From contig NZ_JADHDV010000030.1 of assembly GCF_016820515.1 (NCBI RefSeq), positions 1 to 39,063 on the forward strand: a stretch of 39,063 bases of DNA, in the 5' to 3' direction. A program made the translations under genes and the position numbers. Each line of letters opens with the position of its first letter. The first letter of the stretch is position 1. The DNA comes from Pseudoxanthomonas beigongshangi (GTDB taxonomy: Bacteria; Pseudomonadota; Gammaproteobacteria; Xanthomonadales; Xanthomonadaceae). The notes beneath the pieces are model-generated. The model worked only from the letters and a program-made list of their open reading frames with translations. It searched no databases and was not told where the DNA came from. This document shows positions 9,001 through 17,125 of this stretch, piece by piece.

Positions 9001-12000
9001 GACCCAGCGCGAAACTGCCCTGGCTGGGAGCGGCCGTGGCTTCGACCAGCGAGAACGTGCCGCCCACGGTCAGGATGCCGGCCTGGATGCCGGCCAGATC
9101 CTCGCTGTCGACAGAAGAAAAACCCTCGGTCGCGGCCTGGCCGGCTTGCTTGATTTCCAGCGCGCCGAGCGAGGTAAGGAACAGGTTGCCGTCCGCGCCA
9201 TCATCTTCGCCGGCCATCAGCACCTGGCCCTTGAAATCCATCGCCTCACCGACGGCGCGGGCGAAGTCCAGGTGCAGGCTCTGTGCGTCGCGCTCCAGGC
9301 GCGGGCGGCGCGTGCCGAAACGCGCGGCCTCGGCGATGGCGAAATCGGCGTAGCTGGTTTCGTTGTACTGCGAGAACCGGCGCACCGTTTCGCCGGACAT
9401 CAGCGTCACCGTGGTCGGCAGGACATCGCGGATGTCTGTGTTGGCGATGCCCAGGTAGGCGCTGGCGCGGAAGGTTCCGCCCGGCATCGTCACCGCGGCG
9501 GCTTCGCGGCTCGCGCCTCCGGCCAGTTCCACCCGGAACGCGCCCGGCAACAGCGCATAGGTCGAGGGCATCAACGTGTAGGTGCCGGCCGGCAGTCCGC
9601 CGACCGCTTCGGTCAAAGTGATCTGCTGGCCGACCCGCGGCGCACCCGCGCCGGCGTCGGGCGAGACCGGCGCATACTGGCCCGGCATCGATGGCACGAT
9701 GGCGTACACCTCGGCATCGGGATCGCTGAAGCCGTTCGCCGGATTGGCATTGGCCAGCGGCGTGCGCAGGATGTCGACCGATCCGCCGCGACCGGTGAAG
9801 AAGCCGGCGCCGGTCAGTTCGCCACCTCCGGACACATCGATGACCGAACCGGCCTCCGCGGTGAGCGTCACCTGCCCCATCAGCACGCCGCGCTCGATCG
9901 CATCGACCGTCCCGCGGCTGGCGCTGTCACTGCCGTCCCCATCCAGGGCGGCGAGGTCATCGAATTCCACCACCTGGCCGTTGTAGAGGTAGCGCAGTCC
10001 ATCCGCCGTGCCGCCGTAGGGCATGCGCAGGCCGGCCGCGCTGGTGGAGGTCAGGCTGCCCTCGCGCAGCAGGACATGGAACTGCTGGTCGACCAGGAAG
10101 GTATCGGGATCCGGTGTCCCGCCGAACACGATGCGGCCCAGCGGTGCGCGCACCACGCCTCCCTGATCGATGTTGGCCGCGCGCAGGGCGAGCGATCCGA
10201 ATACCGAAAAGGGCGCTTCGGGCGTATCGCCCAGGCCACGGATGGTCAGCGTGCGCTCGGGATCGAAGTGCTTGCCGGTGTTGTCGAAACTGACGCCGGC
10301 CGCCACCTCCGCATTGGCGTGGGTCGTCGGATAGATCTGCCGCGCGGTCAGGTTCAGATCGCCGCCCGTATACAGCAGGCCATCGCCGAAACGCAGATCG
10401 CCCTGGCTGACCAGGTTGACCTGATCGAAACCGAAGCGATCCACGGCCACCGGCGTCCAGCTGTTCGGTGCGGTTTCCAGGAAGACCTGGCCGGCGCCAC
10501 CGAACTGCACCGCGTCCCGCACGTCGATCAGGTTCGCCTGGATGGTCAGCGCCGCGTCATTGCGCGATCCCGGAGAATAGTCGCGATACGCACTGCCGAT
10601 CGTGTTGACCAGCCCCGGCTTGGGAACATCCGGTGCCGTCACCGGGATGTCGACCTTGCCCACCAGCAGTACATGCGGCGCCGACAGCGTCACCCGTGCC
10701 TCGGGCGTGCCTTCGGCCACCGACAACAACCCGCGGCGCAGGGCCAGGCGCTGGCTGAGCGCCAGATCGACATCCCCCTCGAAGGAGATCACGTCGCGGC
10801 TCCACAGATCCAGCGTGCCGAACCCGCCGGCTTCGATCTGTTCGGCGCTGATGCGCGCACCCAGGTAGTCCTCCGGCGCGAACGCATCGCCCGCGATCGC
10901 ATCGTCGGCCAGCCCGCTGCGCACCCGCGCCTGGCTCACGGTCAGCGTTCGCACGCCCTCGTGCCCGTTGCCTTCGCGGTTTTCCAGAATGAGGTTCAGT
11001 TGACCGCCGGCCGCGCCCGCGCCGCCGGCGGACGCGCGCAACTCGCCATCGTCCAGGATGCCGGCCTGCGATCCCAACTGGATCAGGCCGCCATCACCGG
11101 CCAGCGTGATCGGACGTGCGAGGACCGGCAGTCCTTCCGCCAGATCCACCGTGGCGGCCGCGCCGGAAGCATCGAGCCGCGCGCCCTCGCGGATCACCAC
11201 CATCGCGCGCGAGGTGTCGGGGACGTCCTTCACGTCGATGCCGTATTCCTCCAGACCGATGCGGATGGCGCCGCCATCCTGGGCCAGGCCGTAGCGACGG
11301 CCCGCCGCGTCACGCGCGGTCCAGGCACGGCCCGCGGCATCGAGCAGGGCGTTCTCGCCGACCCACAGCGACACGCCGGTTCCGCCCGCCGCCAACTTGT
11401 CGACCACGCCGATGGGCGCGCTCAGCAGTGAGATCTCCCCGCCGGGCGCTGTAATGGCGCCGTCCATCACCAATTGACGCGCGGCCGCCAGGCGCACGCG
11501 ATGGCCGGGATCGACGCGGATATGCGCGCCTTCGCCGACCTCCAGCGAAGCGCCGTGCAGCGACAGATCCGCGCCGGCACGCAGGCGCAGCCTGCCCGCG
11601 GCCGGGTCTTCCGCCACCACCGGCGGCGTCCATGCCTCCAGCACCGCGGACAACGCGCTGCCCGAGGAACGAAGGAATGCGTCGGTCGTCGGGCGCAGCA
11701 GCGGCATCTCCGTGGCCAGTTCCGTGCCTTTCGACACCACCAGCCCCGCGCGGCTGCCGATGCGATAGTCGGCAAAACCGCTGCGCAGCAATCCGGCGTC
11801 GAGCTTCAGCGCGGGGTCGAAAGTGATCGACTGGTCGAACCAGGTACCGCGCGGCAGCAGTTGCCCCGTCGGCACGGTCACCGCGACCGGCGCGATCTCG
11901 CCGGCCTGCATGGTCAGCACATAGGGAAACACCGCGAATCCCTGCGGGAACACCGACGAAGGAAACACCGTGCCCGCCGGAATCGTCGTGTTGGCGAGGA

Positions 12001-15000
12001 ACTGCATACGCGTGCCGGCCGGCAGCACGGTGCCGCCGGTCAGCCAGTTGCCGTCCACGTTCACCCATACGTTCTCGGGTACTGTCCACTCGCCGGCCAG
12101 CACCACTTCCGGTTGCGTGCCGGTATCCACCGTCACCGCCGGCAACGGCCGATCCGGAATCACCGTGGTCACCGATGTGGAGGCATCGACCGGCAGGCGT
12201 CCGCCGATCCCGATCGTCACCGCTTCACCCAGCACCACATCGGCCGGCAGGCGCGTGCCCGGTTCCAGCACGCCGCTTTCCAGCACCGCATCCGTACCGA
12301 ACACCACCGGCGTGGGCGCCTGCAGGGTCAGGGTGCCGCCGCCAGACACGCCGGCCGCCAGGATCTCGCCATCCAGCCGCAGTTCGCGCCCCGGCCGATC
12401 CAGCGCGCCGTTGGGAATGGTCGCGACGCGATCGTCATTGGCGATCAGGCTCAGATCGCCGCCACGACCGCCGCTCAGCTTGCCGTCGCCATGCAGGGCC
12501 GCGCCCGAGCGCAGATCGACGCGGCTGTCCTGTTCCAGGCGAATGGAGCCCGCCACCATCCGCACCGACAGCGCACCACCGTCGATATGCGCCAGCGAGA
12601 CCGCGCCGGCGCCGTCGAGCAGGCCGTTGTGCCAGGTTCCCGACAGGTCCAGGGTCGCGCCGGTGCCAAGGGTGAAGTCCGCGCTGCCGTCCTCGCGCAA
12701 CAGGAAGGTGGACGCTGGCTCGGCAACCGTGGCCATCTCCACCACGTTGTCGGCCTTCACGCTGCCGCTGCGGGCGGTGACATCGGCGTTGATAGCGATT
12801 TCGGCCGCCGACAGATCCAGCACGCCGCCGTCGGCCAGCGACAGATCGGCATCGATGTGGATGGCATCGGCGCTGGTGAGGGTCAGGCCGCCCAGGCCGC
12901 TGCGGTTCAACCGGTCCGCGTCCAGCAGCACGGTGCCGATGCGCTCCTCCGGCAGCGCGGCGTCCGGCTCGCCCGTCGCGACATCGTCGAAGTCGCCGAT
13001 CACCACCCGGCTGGCATGCGGCGCATCGAACCCGCGCGCATTGACCCGCCCGATGATCAGTTCGCCGGAACGCGCCACCGCGCTCTGCGCCTGCCGGTAG
13101 CCGTCCACGGCGTCGCGCGCGCGGGTCTGCCGCTCGCCCTCGAACACCTTGGCCTCGATATCGCCTTCGAGCACGACGGTGGGCGCATCCACGATCAGGC
13201 GGCCGGCGTCGCGGCCGACGGTGTAGCCGTTCTCCAGCCGCTGGCGCGGCGCGATGATCGGATTGAGGTAGGCGTCCTGCACGCCCCAGCGCTCGTGATC
13301 CACCTCGTAGCCCTGGTAGACGCCGGCATAGATCAACTCCGTCGGCGCATCCTGCAGCGTGTGCAGGCGGCCGTCACCATCGCGCAGCCAGGTCTGCTGC
13401 ACGTAGCCGGTCTGCACGTCCAGCGCGCCGCCGGACAGGTTGATCTGCGATCCGGCGCGGGTGATCACCTCCTTGCCGCCCAGGGTGATCGTGCCGCCCT
13501 GCGCGGCCCACTCGCCGATGCCGTGGCCCTGGTTGTTGAGCCAGCCGCTGACCTCCAGCAGGCCGCCGGCGGCGTACCAGCGATCCGAGGCATAGCCGCC
13601 GGTGCCGGCCGGTACCAGCACCAGATCGCGGCGATCGACCCAGATCGTGCTGTTCTGCAGCTTGCCGCCATCGCGGTTGTGCGGCGAGTCGCGCAGTTCG
13701 TTGCCCTGCACGTTGACCTGCACGGTGTTGCTTTCCATCGCCACCTTCACGCCAACCGCGCCGGACACGTCCAGTCGCGCGCCCGCATCGGCCTGGGCAC
13801 GATTGCCGGCGGTGACCGCGATCTGGCCGCCGGTGGCGAGCGTCAGCGAATCGCCCTCGAAGTTCACGTCGCCGCCGGAGACGATCTCCACCCGCGACTG
13901 ATCGCGACGATCCGACAGCCGCGAATAGTTGTCGAACGCGCCGGGGTCGGTCTGCATCCGCAGCGCGTCCAGCTTTTCCGATTCGGCGATCAGCGCATCG
14001 CGCTGGCTGTCCAGCGCCGTGGTCTTGCCATCGTCCTCCAGCAGCACCGCGGTCAGCGCACCTTCGCCCAGCGTCACCGAGCCTTCCGCGTCGCCCGCCG
14101 AATTGAGCAGGTGCACGGTGCCGCGCGCGTTGACGGTGGTGGTCGCGACCGCGACGCCCTCCTGGCGCACCTCGTGGCCGGCCAGGGTGACATCGCCTTC
14201 GCGCGCTTGGATGAGGCCGGTATTGACGACCCGGCCCGTATGGGTGGAGGCCGCGTCGCGCAGGGCGGCGACTTCATTTCCGCGCGTGGTCGATGCCTGG
14301 TTGCCTTCGGTGCCGGCGCCCTTGCGGATGACGAAACTGTCACCGGCGGCGAGTTGTGTCTGCCCCTTGCGGGTGAGGATCTGCCCGGCGTTGTCGACCT
14401 CGCCCCCCAGCAGCAGCACGTAGCCACCGCCCTGGGTGACCGATTGCGGTTCGCGGGTGCGGATCAGCGCACCGGCCTCGACCTTCACCGCGCCGCCGGC
14501 ATCGGTGAAACTCGGCGCGCCGTTGGCGCCATACAGCCCGTTGCCGAGGAACTGCGTATCGCTCATGTGCGCGGCCGCCGCGACCAGGTTGCGCACGTTG
14601 ACCTGCGAACTGCCGTCGAACACCACGCCATTGCGATTGAGCACCAGCACCGTGCCGGCGCCTTCGATCTGTCCCTGGATCTGCGAAGGCCGCGCCAGCG
14701 GATCGTTCACCCGGTTGAGCACCGCCCAGTCGGCCTGCTGGTCGTACTTCACCGTGGTGTTGCGGCCGACGTTGAAGGTTTCCCAGTTGAGGATCGCCTT
14801 GCTGCCGGTCTGTTCGATGGTGACGGTGGTCTTTCCGTCGGCCACCTGCTGGGTGGGATCCTTGGCGTTGTGCCAGCCGCGGGTCAGCGCGTCCTCGTCG
14901 ATCTTCAGGCCGCCCTCGCCCTGGCCATCGGGCACGTCGGATGGGCGCGCCAGCGCGGCCTGCCGCGCCTGCTGCTGCAAGGCCTGGCGCAGCGCGATGG

Positions 15001-15337
15001 CCTGCGCGGCGACGCCCAGGTTGTTGATCGACTGCTGCAGGCGGTCACGCGCGGCCTGGGATTGCTGCTGCGGTCCGGTCGGACGCAGCGGCGCGGGCGC
15101 GCCGTTGGGCAAGCGGCCGGTGGAACCCACCGCGCCCTGCACCGCGGCCTTGTTGGCGAACCAGGCGGAACTGAACGCCTGTTGCGCCAGGGCGGCATCC
15201 ATGCCACCGCCGGCAAGCAGGAACAGGCCGATCGCGCGCGAAAGCGGATGCGTACGGAACGCGGGACGTGAAGGGGCAATCGCTTGCTTGGGCACTGCGG
15301 GACGCTCCGTGGAGAGGGGGACGATGGCGTGTGCCAT
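3056..15337 (-). CDS. Giant filamentous haemagglutinin-family exoprotein (TpsA-like, DUF3739-type C-terminus)
   Basis: A 4,093-residue surface or secreted protein. Residues 30-52 form the signal sequence (hydrophobic AIGLFLLAGG, ending AALAQQ). A Gln/Ala-rich segment (90-130) precedes the two-partner-secretion/haemagglutination activity domain at about 144-335, with NWETFNVG (184-191) and the NRNGV turn (234-238), the counterpart of the NPNGI motif. The bulk is repetitive beta-helix sequence rich in Gly, Asp, Ala and short 'G-x-hydrophobic-D-L-S-G' turns. The last ~200 residues contain GDIDLIAPLGTIDAGEAGI and NLAALRVVNADNIQVQG, as in the DUF3739 C-terminal domain. I saw no cysteine on reading. 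Such proteins serve in adhesion or surface interaction. AAGGAAA before the ATG supports the start. It is the last gene of the STN-sigma-FecR module, 155 bp after fecR. No TpsB transporter lies in the window. Confidence 0.9.
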   Translation of the reverse strand: MAHAIVPLSTERPAVPKQAIAPSRPAFRTHPLSRAIGLFLLAGGGMDAALAQQAFSSAWFANKAAVQGAVGSTGRLPNGAPAPLRPTGPQQQSQAARDRLQQSINNLGVAAQAIALRQALQQQARQAALARPSDVPDGQGEGGLKIDEDALTRGWHNAKDPTQQVADGKTTVTIEQTGSKAILNWETFNVGRNTTVKYDQQADWAVLNRVNDPLARPSQIQGQIEGAGTVLVLNRNGVVFDGSSQVNVRNLVAAAAHMSDTQFLGNGLYGANGAPSFTDAGGAVKVEAGALIRTREPQSVTQGGGYVLLLGGEVDNAGQILTRKGQTQLAAGDSFVIRKGAGTEGNQASTTRGNEVAALRDAASTHTGRVVNTGLIQAREGDVTLAGHEVRQEGVAVATTTVNARGTVHLLNSAGDAEGSVTLGEGALTAVLLEDDGKTTALDSQRDALIAESEKLDALRMQTDPGAFDNYSRLSDRRDQSRVEIVSGGDVNFEGDSLTLATGGQIAVTAGNRAQADAGARLDVSGAVGVKVAMESNTVQVNVQGNELRDSPHNRDGGKLQNSTIWVDRRDLVLVPAGTGGYASDRWYAAGGLLEVSGWLNNQGHGIGEWAAQGGTITLGGKEVITRAGSQINLSGGALDVQTGYVQQTWLRDGDGRLHTLQDAPTELIYAGVYQGYEVDHERWGVQDAYLNPIIAPRQRLENGYTVGRDAGRLIVDAPTVVLEGDIEAKVFEGERQTRARDAVDGYRQAQSAVARSGELIIGRVNARGFDAPHASRVVIGDFDDVATGEPDAALPEERIGTVLLDADRLNRSGLGGLTLTSADAIHIDADLSLADGGVLDLSAAEIAINADVTARSGSVKADNVVEMATVAEPASTFLLREDGSADFTLGTGATLDLSGTWHNGLLDGAGAVSLAHIDGGALSVRMVAGSIRLEQDSRVDLRSGAALHGDGKLSGGRGGDLSLIANDDRVATIPNGALDRPGRELRLDGEILAAGVSGGGTLTLQAPTPVVFGTDAVLESGVLEPGTRLPADVVLGEAVTIGIGGRLPVDASTSVTTVIPDRPLPAVTVDTGTQPEVVLAGEWTVPENVWVNVDGNWLTGGTVLPAGTRMQFLANTTIPAGTVFPSSVFPQGFAVFPYVLTMQAGEIAPVAVTVPTGQLLPRGTWFDQSITFDPALKLDAGLLRSGFADYRIGSRAGLVVSKGTELATEMPLLRPTTDAFLRSSGSALSAVLEAWTPPVVAEDPAAGRLRLRAGADLSLHGASLEVGEGAHIRVDPGHRVRLAAARQLVMDGAITAPGGEISLLSAPIGVVDKLAAGGTGVSLWVGENALLDAAGRAWTARDAAGRRYGLAQDGGAIRIGLEEYGIDVKDVPDTSRAMVVIREGARLDASGAAATVDLAEGLPVLARPITLAGDGGLIQLGSQAGILDDGELRASAGGAGAAGGQLNLILENREGNGHEGVRTLTVSQARVRSGLADDAIAGDAFAPEDYLGARISAEQIEAGGFGTLDLWSRDVISFEGDVDLALSQRLALRRGLLSVAEGTPEARVTLSAPHVLLVGKVDIPVTAPDVPKPGLVNTIGSAYRDYSPGSRNDAALTIQANLIDVRDAVQFGGAGQVFLETAPNSWTPVAVDRFGFDQVNLVSQGDLRFGDGLLYTGGDLNLTARQIYPTTHANAEVAAGVSFDNTGKHFDPERTLTIRGLGDTPEAPFSVFGSLALRAANIDQGGVVRAPLGRIVFGGTPDPDTFLVDQQFHVLLREGSLTSTSAAGLRMPYGGTADGLRYLYNGQVVEFDDLAALDGDGSDSASRGTVDAIERGVLMGQVTLTAEAGSVIDVSGGGELTGAGFFTGRGGSVDILRTPLANANPANGFSDPDAEVYAIVPSMPGQYAPVSPDAGAGAPRVGQQITLTEAVGGLPAGTYTLMPSTYALLPGAFRVELAGGASREAAAVTMPGGTFRASAYLGIANTDIRDVLPTTVTLMSGETVRRFSQYNETSYADFAIAEAARFGTRRPRLERDAQSLHLDFARAVGEAMDFKGQVLMAGEDDGADGNLFLTSLGALEIKQAGQAATEGFSSVDSEDLAGIQAGILTVGGTFSLVEATAAPSQGSFALGPRVVFESGKGTVAVRDGAQLRASQVFLTSGEQVLVEGGATLEARAADGLLLDSSRGYVFSDSANGEQAIGGAVLAVSAGDVRFTPPTGASADAGINPNAIRIGDGAVLRSPGTLAFSTNGELALGDAEYNARYFALTAPSLHIGTDAAFARAEEAGAIGDGVRLSQTLLERLIHPSAGQQAVERVSLSAGNSINLFGEVDFDLGRASGDADTQLWLETPALYGWGEADETARIAAGTVVWNGLASGLGTPASPYASAAPGAVLAGGAGTGAGRLSIEAERIEFGYAPYARGQDQVELDRLALGFAGVDLRATERITANHRGTLSVYASGTDADSYAGGDLHLSTPVLTGAAGSFMAYRAGGALTVDAPDGAPAYDRADFNELGAEVRLSGQRVNVDTAVALPSGRLVLEAEDGIALGERSMLDLAGRTLNFFDAQRHSWGGDLVMEAENGAISQAAGSRIDVSAQGNDAGTIRITATGAEGRVALDGHLLGGSDDAHLSGGVDVRAHVLPDFAGLNARLNTGGFFEARGFSIGTGDLVIGDEVRARQVSIAANGGSLTVNGRIDASGAQPGDIRLAARDDLVLASTAMLDAHGAQLQLDGHGAVIDASNRGQVELTSAVGRVSLEDGARIDLSTPDGIARGQLDINAPRLGADDVAVDAASGVDIRGAASIAVNAFLGYVAEDGTVDQARLDAIHADSVAFIDAALGNEALAARLQGLSSHGDAFHLRPGVEIRSGTSEGDLTVTADIDFSGYRYGPDADPALRGSGEPGVVVLRAGGDLQVNGSISDGFAPPPVTPDDDGFSRLRMLLAGGQATEGEISFEAPFNPDFGDFWFLFPGAMTGADLPVVESGWVTDGLGAYYGPGDQIPGMLYGTITLGAGTRLTAVDPVNADIALQERVDRRNWAAAPMLEAGMQSWSMRLVGGADLAAADSRTLAAASRLGGHGDIILDGPGKVGPLRQQSALSVIRTGTGDLEVLAGGDYVQKSLFGVYTAGTQVAGAEAWDQERARLADGTVLGFGNEAYEATLAARRMYFTTDGGDLQLSAQGDVRGFTEYGQNSGTGIGSWLWRQGGEELGQSTAWGINFGQYVYNPTTFMLEFAGFSGIGTLGGGNVRVSAGGDMGASVSQNPAQIWTSNEALAIVVGGSGRFDAQGNQMQSGGGTLSVSAGGRVNTGLLDPSTVGGFGRTAGLVANLRGDTRLQAGSIGQSLVNGYGVNRPGDPRAVDVQMPSAYFGYSSLVLAVGDGRMQVKTLGGMQVATGVDFGRVALNGGATRVPGAEAGTDSAISSFSLWTDRSGLDLFTAGGNLLQFQSSMLGGGTTQYDAGRFGATAAAGSIVLENLLLAPSREGRLELLADEHVIGTAAMSSASMDSIATPERPLWVRGALEELGSGVAGVTSSNLGAEVADVELMEGSAAYNWQTGGRLFAFAPDTASDLHESQAPSFRIYALTGDIDADIGRIYRDLYGTRTYYLAAGPVQLRAGRDILAGSHVLLNNDANDVSLVRAGRDILNTSFRIAGPGLLDVAAGRNIYQTSVDGPVSNLPDLNLGVFRSLGPVVAGDDRPGAGIVLSAGMGAKGPDLEGFAARYLDPANLADPARPLADQPDKVVRTYERELAEWLRERFAYEGDTGAALAWFQALPVEQRGIFLRQVYFEELRLAGREYNNPDSRRFQSYLRGRDAIASFLPGMAEGDDPGSYQGSIVFSEGAGAHTDFGGGIQVLAPGGGLTLGVDGVAPPPTTGLLTQGNGDIEAFTRDSVLLGLSRVFTTFGGGITLWSARGDINAGRGAKTTVVYTPPRVVYDDLGNVSLSPQVPSSGAGIATLNPIPEVAPGDIDLIAPLGTIDAGEAGIRVSGNVNLAALRVVNADNIQVQGKATGLQTAAAVNVAALSTASAAATNAVQAAQDTVRRQAQQSRPSIISVQVLGFGDSPSSSAPSPRVSPGAVTQTGYDPGNAFQVLGNGALGEAQRARLNTAERSRLDQP

Positions 15338-15367
15338 CGATGGCTTTCCTTCTTCACGACGCTCGTT

Positions 15368-15402
15368 GTCGGACGAACCCGCAAAGCTCCGATGCGTCCG
15401 AC
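15368..15402. promoter_or_regulatory. Inverted repeat in the leader of the exoprotein gene
   Basis: GTCGGACG (15368-15375) and CGTCCGAC (15395-15402) form a perfect 8-bp inverted repeat with a 19-base spacer, 31 to 65 bases upstream of the exoprotein start. It could form an mRNA leader hairpin or be an operator; it sits directly downstream of the candidate ECF promoter. Confidence 0.4.
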
Positions 15403-15404
15403 GT

Positions 15405-15431
15405 GCACGCGAGGGTGAACGTCAAGGTTCC
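15405..15431 (-). promoter_or_regulatory. Candidate ECF-sigma promoter for the exoprotein gene
   Basis: On the minus strand GGAACC (15431-15426), 16 bases, then CGTGC (15409-15405). The first G of GGAA to the C of CGT is 22 bases, exactly as in the two convincing ECF promoters at 21750-21828. It would place a start site in the fecR-exoprotein gap and give the large gene its own sigma-dependent transcription. The -10 match is partial, so this is tentative. Confidence 0.35.
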
Positions 15432-15492
15432 TGAATGCGCCTGCCGGCGCGTCAGCGCGAACGGAGCGGCATGGCGCTCGGCGCAACCCGAC

Positions 15493-16479
15493 TCAACCGA
15501 GCAGGACGATATCGCCGGGCAGCGTGGTCACGCGGGCCGAGAAGGCCTGCTGGATCTGCGTGATCGCCAGATCCATCCGGGTGATCGGGAAGCGCCCGCT
15601 GACCGACCGCCCTTCCAGTGCCTTGTCCACCAGCATCACCCGGCCGCGACGGTAGCGGTTGATCTCGCTGATCGCGTCCGGCAACGGCGTGTTGCGGAAC
15701 ACGATGACGCCGTCGCGCCAGGCCGATACCTGTTCCGGCTCGATCGCGCGCACCGCCTGCAGTCCGTCTTCGCCGTAGTCCACCTGGTAGCGCGCGGCCA
15801 GCGTGCGCTGCTGGTCGCCCAGTTGCACCGCCACCCTGCCGCGCAGGCAGGTGACACAGGTGCGCTCGCCGACGCGGCGCACTTCCAGCCTGGCCGGCAG
15901 CTCCGCGGTGATCTTTCCGGCACCGGACGAAATCCGGAACAGTCCGCCGGTCGCGGTCATCGCATCGATCGCCGCCTCGCCCGCCAGCAGCGTCATCCCG
16001 TCGATCCTGCCGTCCTGGCGCTGCACCTCGATGCTGGTCTGCGTGTTCATCGCCAGCACCACATCCTCGCGCAGGCGCACCGTGCGCTGTTCACCGGTGG
16101 CGGTGCGGTAATCCGCGCCCCACTCCGATATCGGCGTCCAGCCGCCCAGCAGCGGGTGTTCCGCCAGCAACGCCACGCCGGCCACCGACGCCGCCGCGGC
16201 CATGCCGCCGAGGAAGGCGCGCCGGTTCATGCGTGGTCCCGTCGGCCGCGCGGCGTTGGCCGCCGCCTGCGCGATCAGGCGCTCGCCGGCCGGCCCGAAA
16301 TCGCGCCACAACCGCTTGGCATCCTCGAACGCGGCCCGGTGCATCGGTCCTTGCGCACGCCAGCGTTGCAATGCGCGCGCGTCCTCGTCGGTTGCCCGGC
16401 CCGACGCCAGCAATCGCACCCAGGCATCCGCCTCATGCCGCAGCCGCTTTTTCGATTTGTCGTCGTTCGTGAATGTCAT
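15493..16479 (-). CDS. FecR-family anti-sigma/sigma-regulator membrane protein
   Basis: A 328-residue regulator. Residues 10-65 are the cytoplasmic DUF4880-like sigma-binding region (EADAWVRLLASGRATDEDARAL...W). Residues 86-107 contain a twin-arginine motif followed by a hydrophobic segment (NRRAFLGGMAAAASVAGVALL), matching the Tat consensus; Tat-dependent insertion has been described for FecR proteins. The periplasmic FecR domain spans about 125-215 (TATGEQRTVRLREDVVLAMNTQTSI), and the C-terminal ~70 residues (FRNTPLPDAISEINRYRRGRV) resemble the STN-like C-terminal domain that receives the signal. I prefer the ATG at 16479; the longer frame would need a TTG at 16527. The gene lies between the ECF sigma gene and the exoprotein gene on the same strand, so it should control that sigma factor. 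Confidence 0.85.
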   Translation of the reverse strand: MTFTNDDKSKKRLRHEADAWVRLLASGRATDEDARALQRWRAQGPMHRAAFEDAKRLWRDFGPAGERLIAQAAANAARPTGPRMNRRAFLGGMAAAASVAGVALLAEHPLLGGWTPISEWGADYRTATGEQRTVRLREDVVLAMNTQTSIEVQRQDGRIDGMTLLAGEAAIDAMTATGGLFRISSGAGKITAELPARLEVRRVGERTCVTCLRGRVAVQLGDQQRTLAARYQVDYGEDGLQAVRAIEPEQVSAWRDGVIVFRNTPLPDAISEINRYRRGRVMLVDKALEGRSVSGRFPITRMDLAITQIQQAFSARVTTLPGDIVLLG

Positions 16480-16618
16480 GCCGCGCTTTGCCCGCACCCG
16501 GCGGACCGCCCTGGCCGGGATGGCCAACGGTGCCTGTCAGACAATAGACCGATTTGGATGGCCAATCCCGCATGGCGGGCCTTCCCGGCGTGATCCGGGG
16601 CGCTTCCCGCCGCGCGCG

Positions 16619-17125
16619 TCAACGGCCCAGCCGGGCCGCGCAGTAGGCCTGGGCTTTCTGCAGTTCCAGTTCGACCAGACGCAGCGAAATGCCCATCCGG
16701 CGCGCCACTTCCGGCTGTGTCAGCTGCTGCACGCGCACCGCCAGCAAAATGTTGCGGCGTCGTTCCGGGAGTTCCCGCATCACCCGGACCAGGGCTTCCA
16801 GTTCGGCCTGCGAGGCCGCCGCCTCGGCCGGACCGGGCGCCGGGTCGGCCAGTTCCAGCAAGTCGTCCACCTCGCGCGCACTGAGCTGCCGGTTGGCGGA
16901 GCGATGCAGGTCGATCGATGCGTTCACCGCCATCCGGAAAACGTAGTGCCAGGGATCGGACACGGTGTCGGCCACCCGCCGCGTGGACAGGCGCACCCAG
17001 GTTTCCTGCAGCGCGTCGCTGGCCACTTCGTCCGATCCCAGACGTTGCACCAGCCGCCGCTTGAGTTCGTGATAACGCAGCACCAGGAACTGCTGCAGGC
17101 CCGCCGCCGCCTCCACCGCGCTCAT
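16619..17125 (-). CDS. FecI-type ECF RNA polymerase sigma factor
   Basis: A 168-residue sigma factor with only regions 2 and 4. Region 2 covers about residues 10-75 (LRYHELKRRLVQRLGSDEVASDALQETWVRL, then DPWHYVFRMAVNASIDLHR), region 4 about 112-160 (LPERRRNILLAVRVQQLTQPEVARRMGISLRLVE). It recruits core polymerase to a limited set of promoters when its FecR partner is signalled. The ATG at 17125 overlaps the stop of the STN-TonB gene by 4 bp (ATGA), indicating translational coupling and fixing the start; the longer frame is not supported. The likely target is the exoprotein gene two genes downstream. The spelling ERRR-NILLAVRV and the absence of a C-terminal extension fit the FecI-like group. 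Confidence 0.88.
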   Translation of the reverse strand: MSAVEAAAGLQQFLVLRYHELKRRLVQRLGSDEVASDALQETWVRLSTRRVADTVSDPWHYVFRMAVNASIDLHRSANRQLSAREVDDLLELADPAPGPAEAAASQAELEALVRVMRELPERRRNILLAVRVQQLTQPEVARRMGISLRLVELELQKAQAYCAARLGR

